The notes under the pieces: generated by a model
Databases searched by the model: none
Told to the model about the DNA's origin: nothing
Seen by the model: the letters and a program-made list of their open reading frames with translations, nothing else
Shown: piece by piece, positions 1-7,558 of the stretch
How positions within the stretch are numbered: the stretch's first letter is position 1
Layout: every line of letters starts with the position of its first letter
Assembly (NCBI RefSeq): GCF_019391655.1
Contig: NZ_JAHXPQ010000001.1
Span: 865,807-929,806 of the forward strand
DNA length: 64,000 nt
Reading direction: 5' to 3'
Source of the DNA: Mucilaginibacter rivuli
Lineage (GTDB): Bacteria > Bacteroidota > Bacteroidia > Sphingobacteriales > Sphingobacteriaceae
Made by a program: the position numbers and the translations under genes

Positions 1-51
1 GTAGAAGAAGCTCCTGAAGCACCTGCTGCTGAAGAAGAAAAAGGCGAATAA
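1..51 (+). CDS. 3' end of a gene cut by the window edge; Ala/Glu-rich tail
   Basis: Reading frame 1 encodes sixteen residues, VEEAPEAPAAEEEKGE, and then a TAA stop, directly followed by a strong terminator. Acidic Ala/Glu/Pro-rich C-terminal tails like this are seen in Bacteroidota on some ribosomal proteins, especially S16, but the tail alone cannot identify the gene. The terminator supports a genuine gene end. Function is not assigned. Confidence 0.6.
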   Translation, partial: VEEAPEAPAAEEEKGE

Positions 52-71
52 GACTTTTTTTAGAGATATAG

Positions 72-104
72 AAAGCCCCGCTCAAATTGAGCGGGGCTTT
101 TTTT
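72..104 (+). terminator. Rho-independent terminator of the truncated upstream gene
   Basis: A perfect 14-base-pair stem, AAAGCCCCGCTCAA with its complement, is separated by about one base and followed by a run of T. It lies 20 bases after the stop of the upstream gene. On the other strand the stem is preceded by A residues, so it could also serve the convergent PEBP-like gene that ends at 131. Confidence 0.92.
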
Positions 105-130
105 GTACATGCTTATGAATGATGATTTAA

Positions 131-673
131 CTAACGCTTAGCATACACTACTATAGATGCTTTGGCCAAAGCTTGCTGGCCTAACATAAAACCGGTTAAT
201 GCCGCGGTTGATGTTGCAGTAGTGCCAAGATTTTCCGTTTTTAACGCATATATTGTAATCAAATAATGGTGTGGGCTATCGCCGGCAGGCGGGCATGGAC
301 CTTGATAGCCGGGTGCGCCTGTATCGTTCATGCTCTGCAAGCTGCCGGCTGGCGCAACGTTACTTTTAACATCACCTGCGCCTTGTTTGAGTTCGTGTAT
401 TGATGACGGGATGTTTACCATAACCCAATGCCAAAAACCGCTTCCTGTTGGTGCATCCGGATCGTACATGGTAATGGCAAAACTTTTGGTGCCTTCGGGA
501 GCATTTGCCCAGCTTAATTGCGGCGACTTGTTATTGCCGTTGCAACCAAAACTGCTTGCAGTAAATTGGTTGGTGAACTGGCCGCCAAGGTCGGCACTTT
601 TTAATGTGAATGTTTGCGAAAAGCTAAGTTGAGCACATAGCAAGCTGATGAAAAGGATGGAAAATAGTTTCAT
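131..673 (-). CDS. YbhB/YbcL-type phosphatidylethanolamine-binding-like secreted protein
   Basis: The 180-residue protein begins with a signal peptide (MKLFSILFISLLCAQLSFSQ) and then follows the bacterial PEBP/RKIP fold. Family landmarks are DPDAP followed by FWHWVMVNIP near residues 70-88, and GPCPPAGDSPHHY near 125-137, which form the anion-binding pocket in the family. The length is normal for the family plus a signal peptide. The substrate of bacterial homologues (E. coli YbhB/YbcL) is not established. It is a single gene convergent with the upstream gene, sharing its terminator region. The periplasmic location is inferred from the signal peptide. Confidence 0.9.
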   Translation of the reverse strand: MKLFSILFISLLCAQLSFSQTFTLKSADLGGQFTNQFTASSFGCNGNNKSPQLSWANAPEGTKSFAITMYDPDAPTGSGFWHWVMVNIPSSIHELKQGAGDVKSNVAPAGSLQSMNDTGAPGYQGPCPPAGDSPHHYLITIYALKTENLGTTATSTAALTGFMLGQQALAKASIVVYAKR

Positions 674-745
674 GGTGATAAAATAATTGTTTACCCAAAT
701 TTGGGCTAATTATCCTATGTGGTGATGGTGCTACAAGCCCAGAAA

Positions 746-1618
746 CTATTGCAGAACGTTCAAAGTTGCAGTATTCTTATAGCTAGCCGGGGTAACACCA
801 AATTTCTTTTTAAAGGCAGTATTAAAGTTCGACAGGTTTTCATAACCGTAGGCATCAAATATTTCAGTTGCTTGTTTGCCGCTTATTAATTCGGCGCTTG
901 CAACTTCCAGTTTGCGGTCACGGATATATTTTTGTGGCGCTATGCCATAAGTTTTTTCAAAATCGCGTTTGAATGACGACAAGCTCCTGTTGGCTAAGAA
1001 AGCCAGTTCATCCAGCGTAAGCTTGCTGAATAAATTTTTCTCGACCAGGCTTTTGAGCGATAGCTTATCACTATCCCGGTTACGGCTAAACAGATTGACC
1101 AATTGGGTAGGGAAGAGTTCATAGATAACCAAAAGCAATTCTTCCAGTTTGTGCAAGGCTATTGGGTAAGATAATTGGTGGCCTGTTGCTATTAATGCCT
1201 GTATGCCGCGCAGGTATTCGTTAAGATATCCCGTACTGGAGAAATGGATGAATGAATCACCATTGTGAGGCGGTAATGCTTTATCTAATGCAATATGATG
1301 CCTGTCCAATAAATTTGCGGCAAGGTGGCCCGGAAAGAAAATAACAAGGCTGTGGTATTGATTACGGTTTGGGCTATGTTCTGCAATTATCGAATTTCCT
1401 TCGGGAATAAGCATGGCCTGCCCGGCTTTTATTACTGTATTTTCTGTTGAGCGGTATATTTCTTTTTGTCCGTTTAATACAAAACTTATGGCATATTGGT
1501 TAAATACCACCATGTTTTTAAGGAGACTGCCGGTTTCGCGGTAGCTAACAAAAGTAATATCGCCCGCACACATTTTCGGGTGTTGTTTAACAGCATCAGG
1601 TACGGCAAAAACTTCCAT
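746..1618 (-). CDS. AraC-family transcriptional regulator
   Basis: This 290-residue protein has the usual AraC arrangement. An N-terminal cupin-like sensing part covers about residues 1-165 (note 'IKAGQAMLIPEGN'), and a double helix-turn-helix domain covers about 185-285. The second helix-turn-helix has the typical 'GYENLSNFNTAFKKKFGVTP' signature and the first has 'LTLDELAFLANRSLSSFKRDF'. No effector can be deduced. It stands alone upstream of the PEBP-like gene on the same strand (72-base gap), so it may control or be cotranscribed with it. The start is the ATG at 1618. Confidence 0.92.
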   Translation of the reverse strand: MEVFAVPDAVKQHPKMCAGDITFVSYRETGSLLKNMVVFNQYAISFVLNGQKEIYRSTENTVIKAGQAMLIPEGNSIIAEHSPNRNQYHSLVIFFPGHLAANLLDRHHIALDKALPPHNGDSFIHFSSTGYLNEYLRGIQALIATGHQLSYPIALHKLEELLLVIYELFPTQLVNLFSRNRDSDKLSLKSLVEKNLFSKLTLDELAFLANRSLSSFKRDFEKTYGIAPQKYIRDRKLEVASAELISGKQATEIFDAYGYENLSNFNTAFKKKFGVTPASYKNTATLNVLQ

Positions 1619-1807
1619 TATATTGTTTTTTGAAAGACGGTAAAGGTATTTATAATGATGTTTTTATGCAATGGGGAATTTCTTAGGTGGTTTTATTGTT
1701 GTGAATTTGGGCTTTTTTGCTTATATTGGGTAGGTAGCGGGGCCTTGGGCGCATAGTGCAAAAGAGTGAAAATACTAATTTAAAAACACCTACTTTTTTC
1801 AAATATG

Positions 1808-1907
1808 TCATTGCGAGCGATAGCGTGGCAATCACTGAGAAAGGTAGTGAACAACTGACATGTCGCTTGGTTACATATCGCTTTAGGATTGCTTCGTACA
1901 GCAATGA
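1808..1907. repeat. REP-like imperfect inverted repeat, copy 1
   Basis: The left arm (1808-1833, starting TCATTGCGAGC and ending GGCAATC) and the right arm (1887-1907, GATTGCTTCG...GCAATGA) are imperfect inverted copies whose ends pair TCATTGC with GCAATGA. The left arm also folds on itself (ATTGC with GCAAT around a 13-base loop). The unit resembles the short 'TCATTGCGAG...GCAATC' palindromes scattered in many Bacteroidota chromosomes. A diverged relative lies at 33029-33085. Confidence 0.75.
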
Positions 1908-1983
1908 GGTAGTAAGAAGAATACCTGTTTTTACCTGTTTTTTTAGATGAAAGAATAAGGAACAAAGATGAAAGACATAATCC

Positions 1984-2009
1984 AAAATCGAACATCCGAC
2001 ATCCGAAAT
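1984..2009. repeat. Dispersed 'ATCCGA' repeat, copy 1
   Basis: Contains AAAATCGAACATCCGACATC followed by CGAAAT. A related segment occurs at 24515-24544 (CGAAATCGGACACCCGGAAT then CCGAAATG). Both lie in non-coding spacers. The role is unknown; the internal near-repeat of ACATCCG suggests slippage or a short tandem origin. Confidence 0.55.
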
Positions 2010-2029
2010 ATGGCAAAGTTTGGCTAAAT

Positions 2030-2069
2030 CATCATTTGCACATCCGCACATTTACTCATCTGCACATTC
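2030..2069 (-). repeat. ATGTGC-rich dispersed repeat, copy A
   Basis: Read on the minus strand this is ATGTGCAGATGAG, then TAAATGTGCGGATGTGC, then AAATG. It is one of four copies in the window (others at 15241, 43802 and 44770, all on the plus strand). The hexamer ATGTGC occurs three times inside the unit. In all four places the repeat is oriented opposite to the nearest downstream gene start (here dnaK on the plus strand). Confidence 0.8.
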
Positions 2070-2156
2070 GATAGCTTTCTGCCAACATGTCACCATCATA
2101 TTCCGTAATCTGCCGCAAATTATTATTTACTGCAACTATATACTGCCAACAACCCT

Positions 2157-2173
2157 TTGGCACAAGCATTGTT
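2157..2173 (+). promoter_or_regulatory. Candidate sigma-54 (-24/-12) promoter of dnaK
   Basis: TTGGCAC, five bases, then TTGTT matches the -24/-12 pattern (TTGGCACG-N4-TTGC) in both composition and spacing. The deviations are A for the G after CAC and T for the C of the -12 element. It would place the transcription start about 35 bases before the dnaK ATG. This is a pattern match only; no enhancer or activator site was identified. Confidence 0.4.
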
Positions 2174-2218
2174 AATATGGCTGTAGTAACATAGTATCAA
2201 TATAGTAAAATCAAATAT

Positions 2219-4123
2219 ATGTCTAAAATAATTGGAATCGACTTAGGAACAACGAACTCCTGCGTATCAGTAATGGAAGGTAATGAGCCTGTAGTTATTG
2301 CTAACAGTGAGGGGAAACGTACAACGCCATCGGTAGTTGCATTTGTAGAAAATGGCGAGCGTAAAGTTGGTGATCCGGCAAAACGCCAGGCTATCACTAA
2401 CCCAACAAAAACGATCTCTTCTATCAAGAGGTTTATGGGTAACCAGTTTAACGAGGTAACTCAGGAGACTGGCAGGGTACCTTACAAAGTAGTAAAGGGC
2501 GACAATAACACACCACGTGTTGAAATTGACGACCGTAAATACACACCACAAGAGATATCGGCAATGATACTTCAAAAAATGAAGAAAACTGCCGAAGACT
2601 TTTTGGGAACAGAAGTAACCGAGGCGGTTATTACCGTACCGGCTTATTTTAACGACGCGCAACGCCAGGCAACTAAAGAAGCCGGCGAAATTGCTGGTTT
2701 AAATGTACGCCGTATCATCAACGAGCCTACTGCTGCTGCACTTGCTTATGGCCTGGACAAAACACATAAAGACATGAAAATTGTTGTGTTTGACTGCGGT
2801 GGCGGTACACATGATGTTTCGGTTTTGGAATTAGGTGATGGCGTTTTCGAAGTAAAATCAACCGATGGTGATACACACTTAGGTGGTGATGACTTTGACC
2901 AGGTAATTATTGATTACTTAGCTGATGAGTTTAAAAATGACGAAGGCTTTGATTTGCGTCGCGACCCAATGTCGTTACAACGTTTAAAAGAAGCAGCTGA
3001 GAAAGCTAAGGTTGAGTTATCAAGCACAACCAGCACCGAGATCAATTTACCATACATTACCGCTGTTGACGGTATGCCTAAGCACTTGGTTAAAACATTA
3101 ACCCGTGCTAAATTTGAGCAACTGGCTGATAGCCTCATCAAACGTACCATCGACCCTTGTCAAAAAGCATTGAAAAATGCAGGTTTGTCAACTTCGGATA
3201 TCGATGAGATTATCCTGGTAGGTGGTTCAACCCGTATCCCTGCGATACAGGAAGCTGTTGAGAAATTCTTTGGCAAAGCACCATCAAAAGGTGTTAACCC
3301 TGATGAGGTTGTTGCAATAGGTGCCGCTATTCAGGGTGGTGTATTATCGGGCGATGTGAAAGATGTGTTGTTGTTAGATGTTACCCCGTTATCATTAGGT
3401 ATCGAAACTATGGGTGGCGTTATGACGAAACTGATAGAAGCTAACACGACTATTCCATCTAAAAAAACAGAAACATTCTCTACCGCGTCTGATAGTCAGC
3501 CGGAAGTACAGATACACGTTTTACAGGGTGAGCGCCCAATGGCGGCTCAAAACCGTACTATCGGTCAGTTTAACCTGGCTGGTATACCTCCTGCACCTCG
3601 TGGCGTACCTCAAATTGAAGTAACTTTTGATATAGATGCCAACGGTATATTACACGTAGGCGCTAAGGATAAAGCTACAGGTAAAGAGCAAAAGATCCGT
3701 ATCGAAGCTTCTTCAGGCTTAACTGATGCCGAGATCAAACGTATGAAAGATGAAGCTGAAGCGAATGCTGATGCTGATAAAAAGCAAAAAGAAGAAGTTG
3801 AAAAACTGAACGGTGCTGATGCGTTGATATTCTCGACAGAGAAACAACTGAAAGAGTATGGCGATAAGATCCCTGCTGATAAAAAAGCACCGATAGAAAG
3901 CGGTCTGGAAAAATTGAAAGCTGCTTATGCTGCTAAAAATTTAGACGAGATCGATACAGTTAAGGCTGAATTGGAAGCTGCATGGAACGCTGCATCAGAA
4001 GACATGTATAAAGCTGCTGAAGGCGGTGCGCAAGCACAACCGGGAGCTGAGCATGCTGAAGGTGCTGCTCCACAAGGTAACGCTGAAAATGTAACTGATG
4101 TTGACTTTGAAGAAGTGAAATAA
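2219..4123 (+). CDS. dnaK: Chaperone protein DnaK (Hsp70)
   Basis: The 634-residue Hsp70 chaperone folds and protects cytoplasmic proteins by ATP-driven substrate binding with DnaJ and GrpE. The nucleotide-binding domain (about 1-380) starts with [17 protein letters not shown] and contains the [14 protein letters not shown] and [11 protein letters not shown] motifs. The linker [13 protein letters not shown] precedes the substrate-binding domain, and the C-terminal lid ends in an acidic EEVK-like tail (VDFEEVK). The phosphate-2 loop reads DCGGGTHD (residues 192-199) where most DnaKs have DLGGGTFD; the catalytic Asp and Thr are kept. It is monocistronic here, without dnaJ or grpE nearby. A sigma-54-like site lies upstream and a terminator follows. 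Confidence 0.98.
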   Translation: MSKIIGIDLGTTNSCVSVMEGNEPVVIANSEGKRTTPSVVAFVENGERKVGDPAKRQAITNPTKTISSIKRFMGNQFNEVTQETGRVPYKVVKGDNNTPRVEIDDRKYTPQEISAMILQKMKKTAEDFLGTEVTEAVITVPAYFNDAQRQATKEAGEIAGLNVRRIINEPTAAALAYGLDKTHKDMKIVVFDCGGGTHDVSVLELGDGVFEVKSTDGDTHLGGDDFDQVIIDYLADEFKNDEGFDLRRDPMSLQRLKEAAEKAKVELSSTTSTEINLPYITAVDGMPKHLVKTLTRAKFEQLADSLIKRTIDPCQKALKNAGLSTSDIDEIILVGGSTRIPAIQEAVEKFFGKAPSKGVNPDEVVAIGAAIQGGVLSGDVKDVLLLDVTPLSLGIETMGGVMTKLIEANTTIPSKKTETFSTASDSQPEVQIHVLQGERPMAAQNRTIGQFNLAGIPPAPRGVPQIEVTFDIDANGILHVGAKDKATGKEQKIRIEASSGLTDAEIKRMKDEAEANADADKKQKEEVEKLNGADALIFSTEKQLKEYGDKIPADKKAPIESGLEKLKAAYAAKNLDEIDTVKAELEAAWNAASEDMYKAAEGGAQAQPGAEHAEGAAPQGNAENVTDVDFEEVK

Positions 4124-4146
4124 ACCCCTAAAAGGGAATAAAATAG

Positions 4147-4181
4147 AAAACCCTTCCTGATTTATTTGGGAAGGGTTTTTT
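4147..4181 (+). terminator. Terminator of dnaK, overlapping the end of the convergent gene
   Basis: AAAACCCTTCC and GGAAGGGTTTT form an 11-base-pair stem around an 11-base loop, followed by T residues. A residues on the 5' side make it usable in both directions. It contains the stop codon region of the convergent TMEM175-like gene. Confidence 0.9.
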
Positions 4182-4869
4182 TGTGCTTTGTAGTGTGGGT
4201 TGGCATGGGCTCGTTGCGGTATTTGTACTTAAAGTACCTTTCGGCAATGAAGAATGATGGCCAGGTAAACATAAAGGCAAAGCGGCTCAGTAATGGCCAA
4301 AACGGACAGGCGATTATGCCAGCCAAAAATACGAGAGGGGTAATAATAGCACGCGTTTTAAAGGTGTGCAGATATTGTTGACTGGGATAATGGGTTATTA
4401 ATTTGTTTTTGGGGTTAAACACCACACTGATTAACCTGTAATTGAATATACCTGTGAGTATGATATTGCAGTTGTAAAAGTAGTAAGGAATATTTAAGCC
4501 CGAATACTCGCTGTAATAAGCGGACGAAAAGGGCATCAAAACAATACTGAACAGGAAGAAGATATTAAGCCAGATAAGCTTTTCGGAATACTGGTTAACA
4601 AACCCGAACACCCGGTGATGGCTACGCCAAAAAACAGCGATAACAAAGAAGCTGATGATAAAGCCTATGAATTTTGGGGTTAGATTATATAAGCCCTGAA
4701 GTATAGCCGCGTTGGAACTGTGCTCATGTATTTCGGGCACTTTTATCTCAATGATCAATAAGGTGATCGCAATAGCGAAAACAGCATCGCTGAATAAGAT
4801 GATGCGGTCTATTTGGAAGTCTTTGCGCTCAGGGTCGTGCTGCTCAAGGAAGTGTTCTTTTTGTACCAT
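4162..4869 (-). CDS. TMEM175-family (DUF1211) potassium channel-like membrane protein
   Basis: This 235-residue protein has about six predicted hydrophobic segments. The first carries the family signature 'RIILFSDAVFAIAITLLIIE', matching the RxxxFSD selectivity-filter helix of TMEM175 channels. The length fits the single-repeat bacterial form, which assembles as a tetramer. The C-terminus is basic. It is convergent with dnaK and followed upstream by a separately transcribed L,D-transpeptidase gene. Ion selectivity cannot be proven from sequence; family members conduct potassium. Confidence 0.88.
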   Translation of the reverse strand: MVQKEHFLEQHDPERKDFQIDRIILFSDAVFAIAITLLIIEIKVPEIHEHSSNAAILQGLYNLTPKFIGFIISFFVIAVFWRSHHRVFGFVNQYSEKLIWLNIFFLFSIVLMPFSSAYYSEYSGLNIPYYFYNCNIILTGIFNYRLISVVFNPKNKLITHYPSQQYLHTFKTRAIITPLVFLAGIIACPFWPLLSRFAFMFTWPSFFIAERYFKYKYRNEPMPTHTTKHKKTLPK

Positions 4870-4928
4870 AGTTTGATACGCATAAGATACAAAATAATTG
4901 GGGAGCTTAGAGGTAGGTATCGTGTTTT

Positions 4929-5447
4929 TTATGGCTTTATTTCGATGGGGGTGCCTATGGCTATGTGATTATATAGTTCGTCGATCTCGTTATTGGTCAC
5001 ACCAATACAGCCATCAGTCCAGTTATACCATCTGTGGAATTTGCCAATAAAGTCTGCCTTGTTGCTTAAACCATGAATTTTAATATCACCGCCAGTAGGT
5101 TTATTTAATTGCTGAGCTTTTAAAATATCAGCTTTTGAAGGATAAGAAATGCCCAGGTTTTTATAGCAGACACTGTGCGGGTTTTTGGCATTAATGTAAT
5201 ACAACCCTTCGGGTGTTTTGCCATCGTGTTCCACTTGCTTTTTGCCTTTTGGACAAAAACCTAATGATATGGTATAAGTTTTAATCAGTTTCCCGTGAGA
5301 GTAAACCAGTAACTGCTTGCGCGATTTAAGCACGAGGATTTTATCGATGGCCGTGTATACAGGCAACTTACTTTCGGGGAAGAAATAGTAGGTCGCCAGG
5401 CAAAGTATTATAAGAACTAAAACAAACTTGATTATTCTTGTTAGCAT
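4929..5447 (-). CDS. L,D-transpeptidase (YkuD/YafK-like)
   Basis: The 172-residue protein has one N-terminal membrane anchor (about residues 5-22) and a periplasmic YkuD domain. The catalytic motif is present: His125 in KIHGL and Cys147 in WTDGCIGV, with the region 42-90 forming the beta-sandwich entry ('LLVYSHGKLIKTYTISLG'). Family members make 3-3 peptidoglycan cross-links or link or release proteins from the wall. It follows a secreted protein gene by six bases on the same strand, so the two are probably one transcript. The exact substrate is unknown. Confidence 0.9.
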   Translation of the reverse strand: MLTRIIKFVLVLIILCLATYYFFPESKLPVYTAIDKILVLKSRKQLLVYSHGKLIKTYTISLGFCPKGKKQVEHDGKTPEGLYYINAKNPHSVCYKNLGISYPSKADILKAQQLNKPTGGDIKIHGLSNKADFIGKFHRWYNWTDGCIGVTNNEIDELYNHIAIGTPIEIKP

Positions 5448-5453
5448 TATGTT

Positions 5454-6008
5454 TTAGTTAACCAAAACTATCTGTTGACGATAATCAACAGACTCAGAGT
5501 AATCGAGTTGTTTTATTTCGCCACCCTGATTATAAGAAATATGATATACCCTGTTTGGATGCCAGCTTTTTTTTGATGACGTTATGGCTTCCACTAATCC
5601 CGCTTTGTTATAAGCTACAGTATACTCATAAGGTAAAAAACTACAAATGATACAGCCTGTTTGCCCAAAAAGTATGAGGCGGGAATTGTTATCATAAGTA
5701 TAATAAGCCTGGCTTCTGGCTCTGCCATGTATTTTACCATTAGATTTGGCATCGGTTGAATCATCCGGAGGTATTGTTATTTTTTCATTTTTGTGGGCTA
5801 CGTCTTTAAAGGCGGGGGGTAGTGACGTAGGACAGCCAAAATGGTTTGAGAAAAAGTAAAGGCCGGATAGCTTTTGAGGCCCTCTGACAGTGTCCATTTT
5901 TACACTAAATAGCTGTCCACCCATATAAGTAGTCACCTTGTATATTTTAGTTTGCGCTGATGCATTTAAACAGGCAATAACTAAAAGTATTGCAAATAAT
6001 GATCTCAT
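5454..6008 (-). CDS. Secreted protein of unknown function, paired with the L,D-transpeptidase
   Basis: I do not recognise this 184-residue protein. It has a clear signal peptide (MRSLFAILLVIACLNASAQ) and a mature part rich in beta-prone segments. There are four cysteines in the mature part, with two close together in 'GQTGCIICSF', which could form disulfides in the periplasm. It is the first gene of a likely two-gene transcript with the L,D-transpeptidase just downstream (6-base gap), so an envelope role is inferred only from context. The upstream nucleotidyltransferase is separated by a terminator. Confidence 0.75.
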   Translation of the reverse strand: MRSLFAILLVIACLNASAQTKIYKVTTYMGGQLFSVKMDTVRGPQKLSGLYFFSNHFGCPTSLPPAFKDVAHKNEKITIPPDDSTDAKSNGKIHGRARSQAYYTYDNNSRLILFGQTGCIICSFLPYEYTVAYNKAGLVEAITSSKKSWHPNRVYHISYNQGGEIKQLDYSESVDYRQQIVLVN

Positions 6009-6104
6009 GGTAATAGATTGTAGGTTGATGTACTACATATAAAGTTATATTATTTTTTGCTCGTTCTTATTTATATATAAGCATTTAACAGTTAACCGCG
6101 ATAA

Positions 6105-6133
6105 AACAAAAAAATCCCGCCTGAGCGGGATTT
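6105..6133 (-). terminator. Terminator of the nucleotidyltransferase gene
   Basis: On the minus strand, AAATCCCGCT and its complement form a stem around a short loop and are followed by a run of T. It lies 22 bases beyond the stop of the gene ending at 6155. Confidence 0.9.
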
Positions 6134-6154
6134 AAATATGATTAAGCAATATAA

Positions 6155-7057
6155 TTATGCCCAAAGGTTAGCCGGGTAAGTTCCGTTGGCAACCAGGTCT
6201 GATATGCTTTTTTGTACAATAGGTTTATCTTCTTTATAAGTTACGCCAAACCATTTTGAGGCAGTTGGGATAACTTTAAATGCTGCCTGGCCGCTTTTGA
6301 TCAGTTCATCGGCAACCAATGGGATAAAGAACTCAGCTTTAGGGTTGTTCTCGTTAGCATCAACAAACTTTTTGAACATATCTAAACTCTGATCGAAAAC
6401 AGCAGGAGTAAAGCCCCAGAAGTTCATAGATACGCGGGTATCATTTGGTAGTGGGTGCTCACCTGTAGCATCTTTGTAGGCTACTTTACCACCTTCGGTA
6501 AAGTAAACTTCGGTGCGCTCGTTTATCTCAACCATGTTACCGGTATCATCAACTTTACAAACACCACGCGATACAGAGCCATAATCAGATAATGTTTTAT
6601 CTATCTGGTAGCCTATCAGTGAGTAAGTATCATCTGCAACATCGCTGGTTAAAAACTTAGCCATTTTCTCGAAAGAGTCATAACCATAAAAGTCGTCAGC
6701 GTTAATTACACAGAAAGGTTCTTTTACCTGGTTACGTGCTGCTAATACGGCGTGCGCGGTACCCCAAGGTTTAGCACGCTCAATAACTTTATCTATACCA
6801 AAGGGCTTAAGGTCGTAACTCTGAAAAACATAGTCGGTTTCAATTTTGCCTGCAAGCTTAGGCTCAAATATGGCTTTAAAGTTATCTACAAACTCCTCGC
6901 GGATAATAAAGCTTACTTTACCAAAACCAGCTTTAATGGCATCGTAAATAGAGTAATCTATAATGGTTTCGCCGTTAGGACCAAAGCCATCAACTTGTTT
7001 CATACTGCCATATCGGCTGGCCATACCTGCGGCCAAAATTAGTAGGGTGGGTTTCAT
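6155..7057 (-). CDS. Sugar-phosphate nucleotidyltransferase-like protein
   Basis: The 300-residue protein begins with the NTP-transferase signature 'LLILAAGMASRYGSMKQVDG' (nucleotide-binding LAAGxxxRxG-xxK loop) and has the metal-binding 'CVINADDFYG' element near residue 117-126. Such enzymes couple a sugar-1-phosphate to an NTP to make NDP-sugars. The family assignment (NTP_transferase, Rossmann-like) is firm; the sugar and nucleotide are not determinable. It is not next to polysaccharide genes. It stands alone, bounded by a terminator downstream. Confidence 0.85.
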   Translation of the reverse strand: MKPTLLILAAGMASRYGSMKQVDGFGPNGETIIDYSIYDAIKAGFGKVSFIIREEFVDNFKAIFEPKLAGKIETDYVFQSYDLKPFGIDKVIERAKPWGTAHAVLAARNQVKEPFCVINADDFYGYDSFEKMAKFLTSDVADDTYSLIGYQIDKTLSDYGSVSRGVCKVDDTGNMVEINERTEVYFTEGGKVAYKDATGEHPLPNDTRVSMNFWGFTPAVFDQSLDMFKKFVDANENNPKAEFFIPLVADELIKSGQAAFKVIPTASKWFGVTYKEDKPIVQKSISDLVANGTYPANLWA

Positions 7058-7170
7058 ATATACTAAAGTAATTATATTTTTATGTGTACGCTAAAGCGCG
7101 ATAAAGGTTAATAAATTTATAATATTATCCTAAAATGTTTACGTAATAATACCGGTTACGGTTTCTCAAA

Positions 7171-7551
7171 TTATTCCGCGGCAGCTTCCCAAAGTTCAAT
7201 TTTATTTCCTTCAGGATCTATTATATGCGCGAATTTGCCATAATCGTAAACCTGCATTTCGCCAACTATGGTTACGCCTTCCGCTTTTAGCTGGGTTAAT
7301 AATTCTTCAAGGTTATCAACCACCAGGTTGAGCATAAACTCTTTTTGCGATGGCTCAAAGTACTTGGTGTCGCTTGCAAAGGGGCTCCAAACGGTAGTGC
7401 CCTTTTTTTCGGGATCGGTAACATCACGCCACTCAAAGTTGGTGCCGTATGCTGATGTATTGAACCCTAAGTGTTTTTGATACCAATTGTTTACCGTGGC
7501 GACATCTTTACACTTAAAAAACACGCCGCCAATTCCTGTTACTTTTGCCAT
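7171..7551 (-). CDS. VOC-family (glyoxalase/bleomycin-resistance fold) protein
   Basis: This 126-residue protein forms one vicinal-oxygen-chelate unit pair: 'GIGGVFFKCKDVATVNNWYQKHLGF' region at the start and 'AHIIDPEGNKIELWE' at the end, the usual last strand with a metal-ligand Glu. Members are metal-dependent lyases, dioxygenases or binding proteins, so no reaction can be named. The gene begins seven bases after the M42 peptidase gene and is probably cotranscribed with it. Confidence 0.88.
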   Translation of the reverse strand: MAKVTGIGGVFFKCKDVATVNNWYQKHLGFNTSAYGTNFEWRDVTDPEKKGTTVWSPFASDTKYFEPSQKEFMLNLVVDNLEELLTQLKAEGVTIVGEMQVYDYGKFAHIIDPEGNKIELWEAAAE

Positions 7552-7558
7552 GTTGGTT

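Larger units (their letters stand above)
1619..2218. other. 600-base non-coding spacer between the AraC gene and dnaK
   Basis: This divergent spacer holds the promoters of both flanking genes and several dispersed repeats: a REP-like element (1808-1907), an ATCCG-type repeat (1984-2009) and a copy of the ATGTGC repeat (2030-2069), plus a sigma-54-like site before dnaK. Open frames across it are made of these repeats and resemble no known protein. I see no RNA gene that I can name. Confidence 0.75.

Noticed and set aside
1683..2051. 122-residue open frame on the minus strand between the AraC gene and dnaK
   Set aside because: It is composed of dispersed repeats (REP-like and ATGTGC types), resembles no protein, and other frames in the same stretch are equally open.
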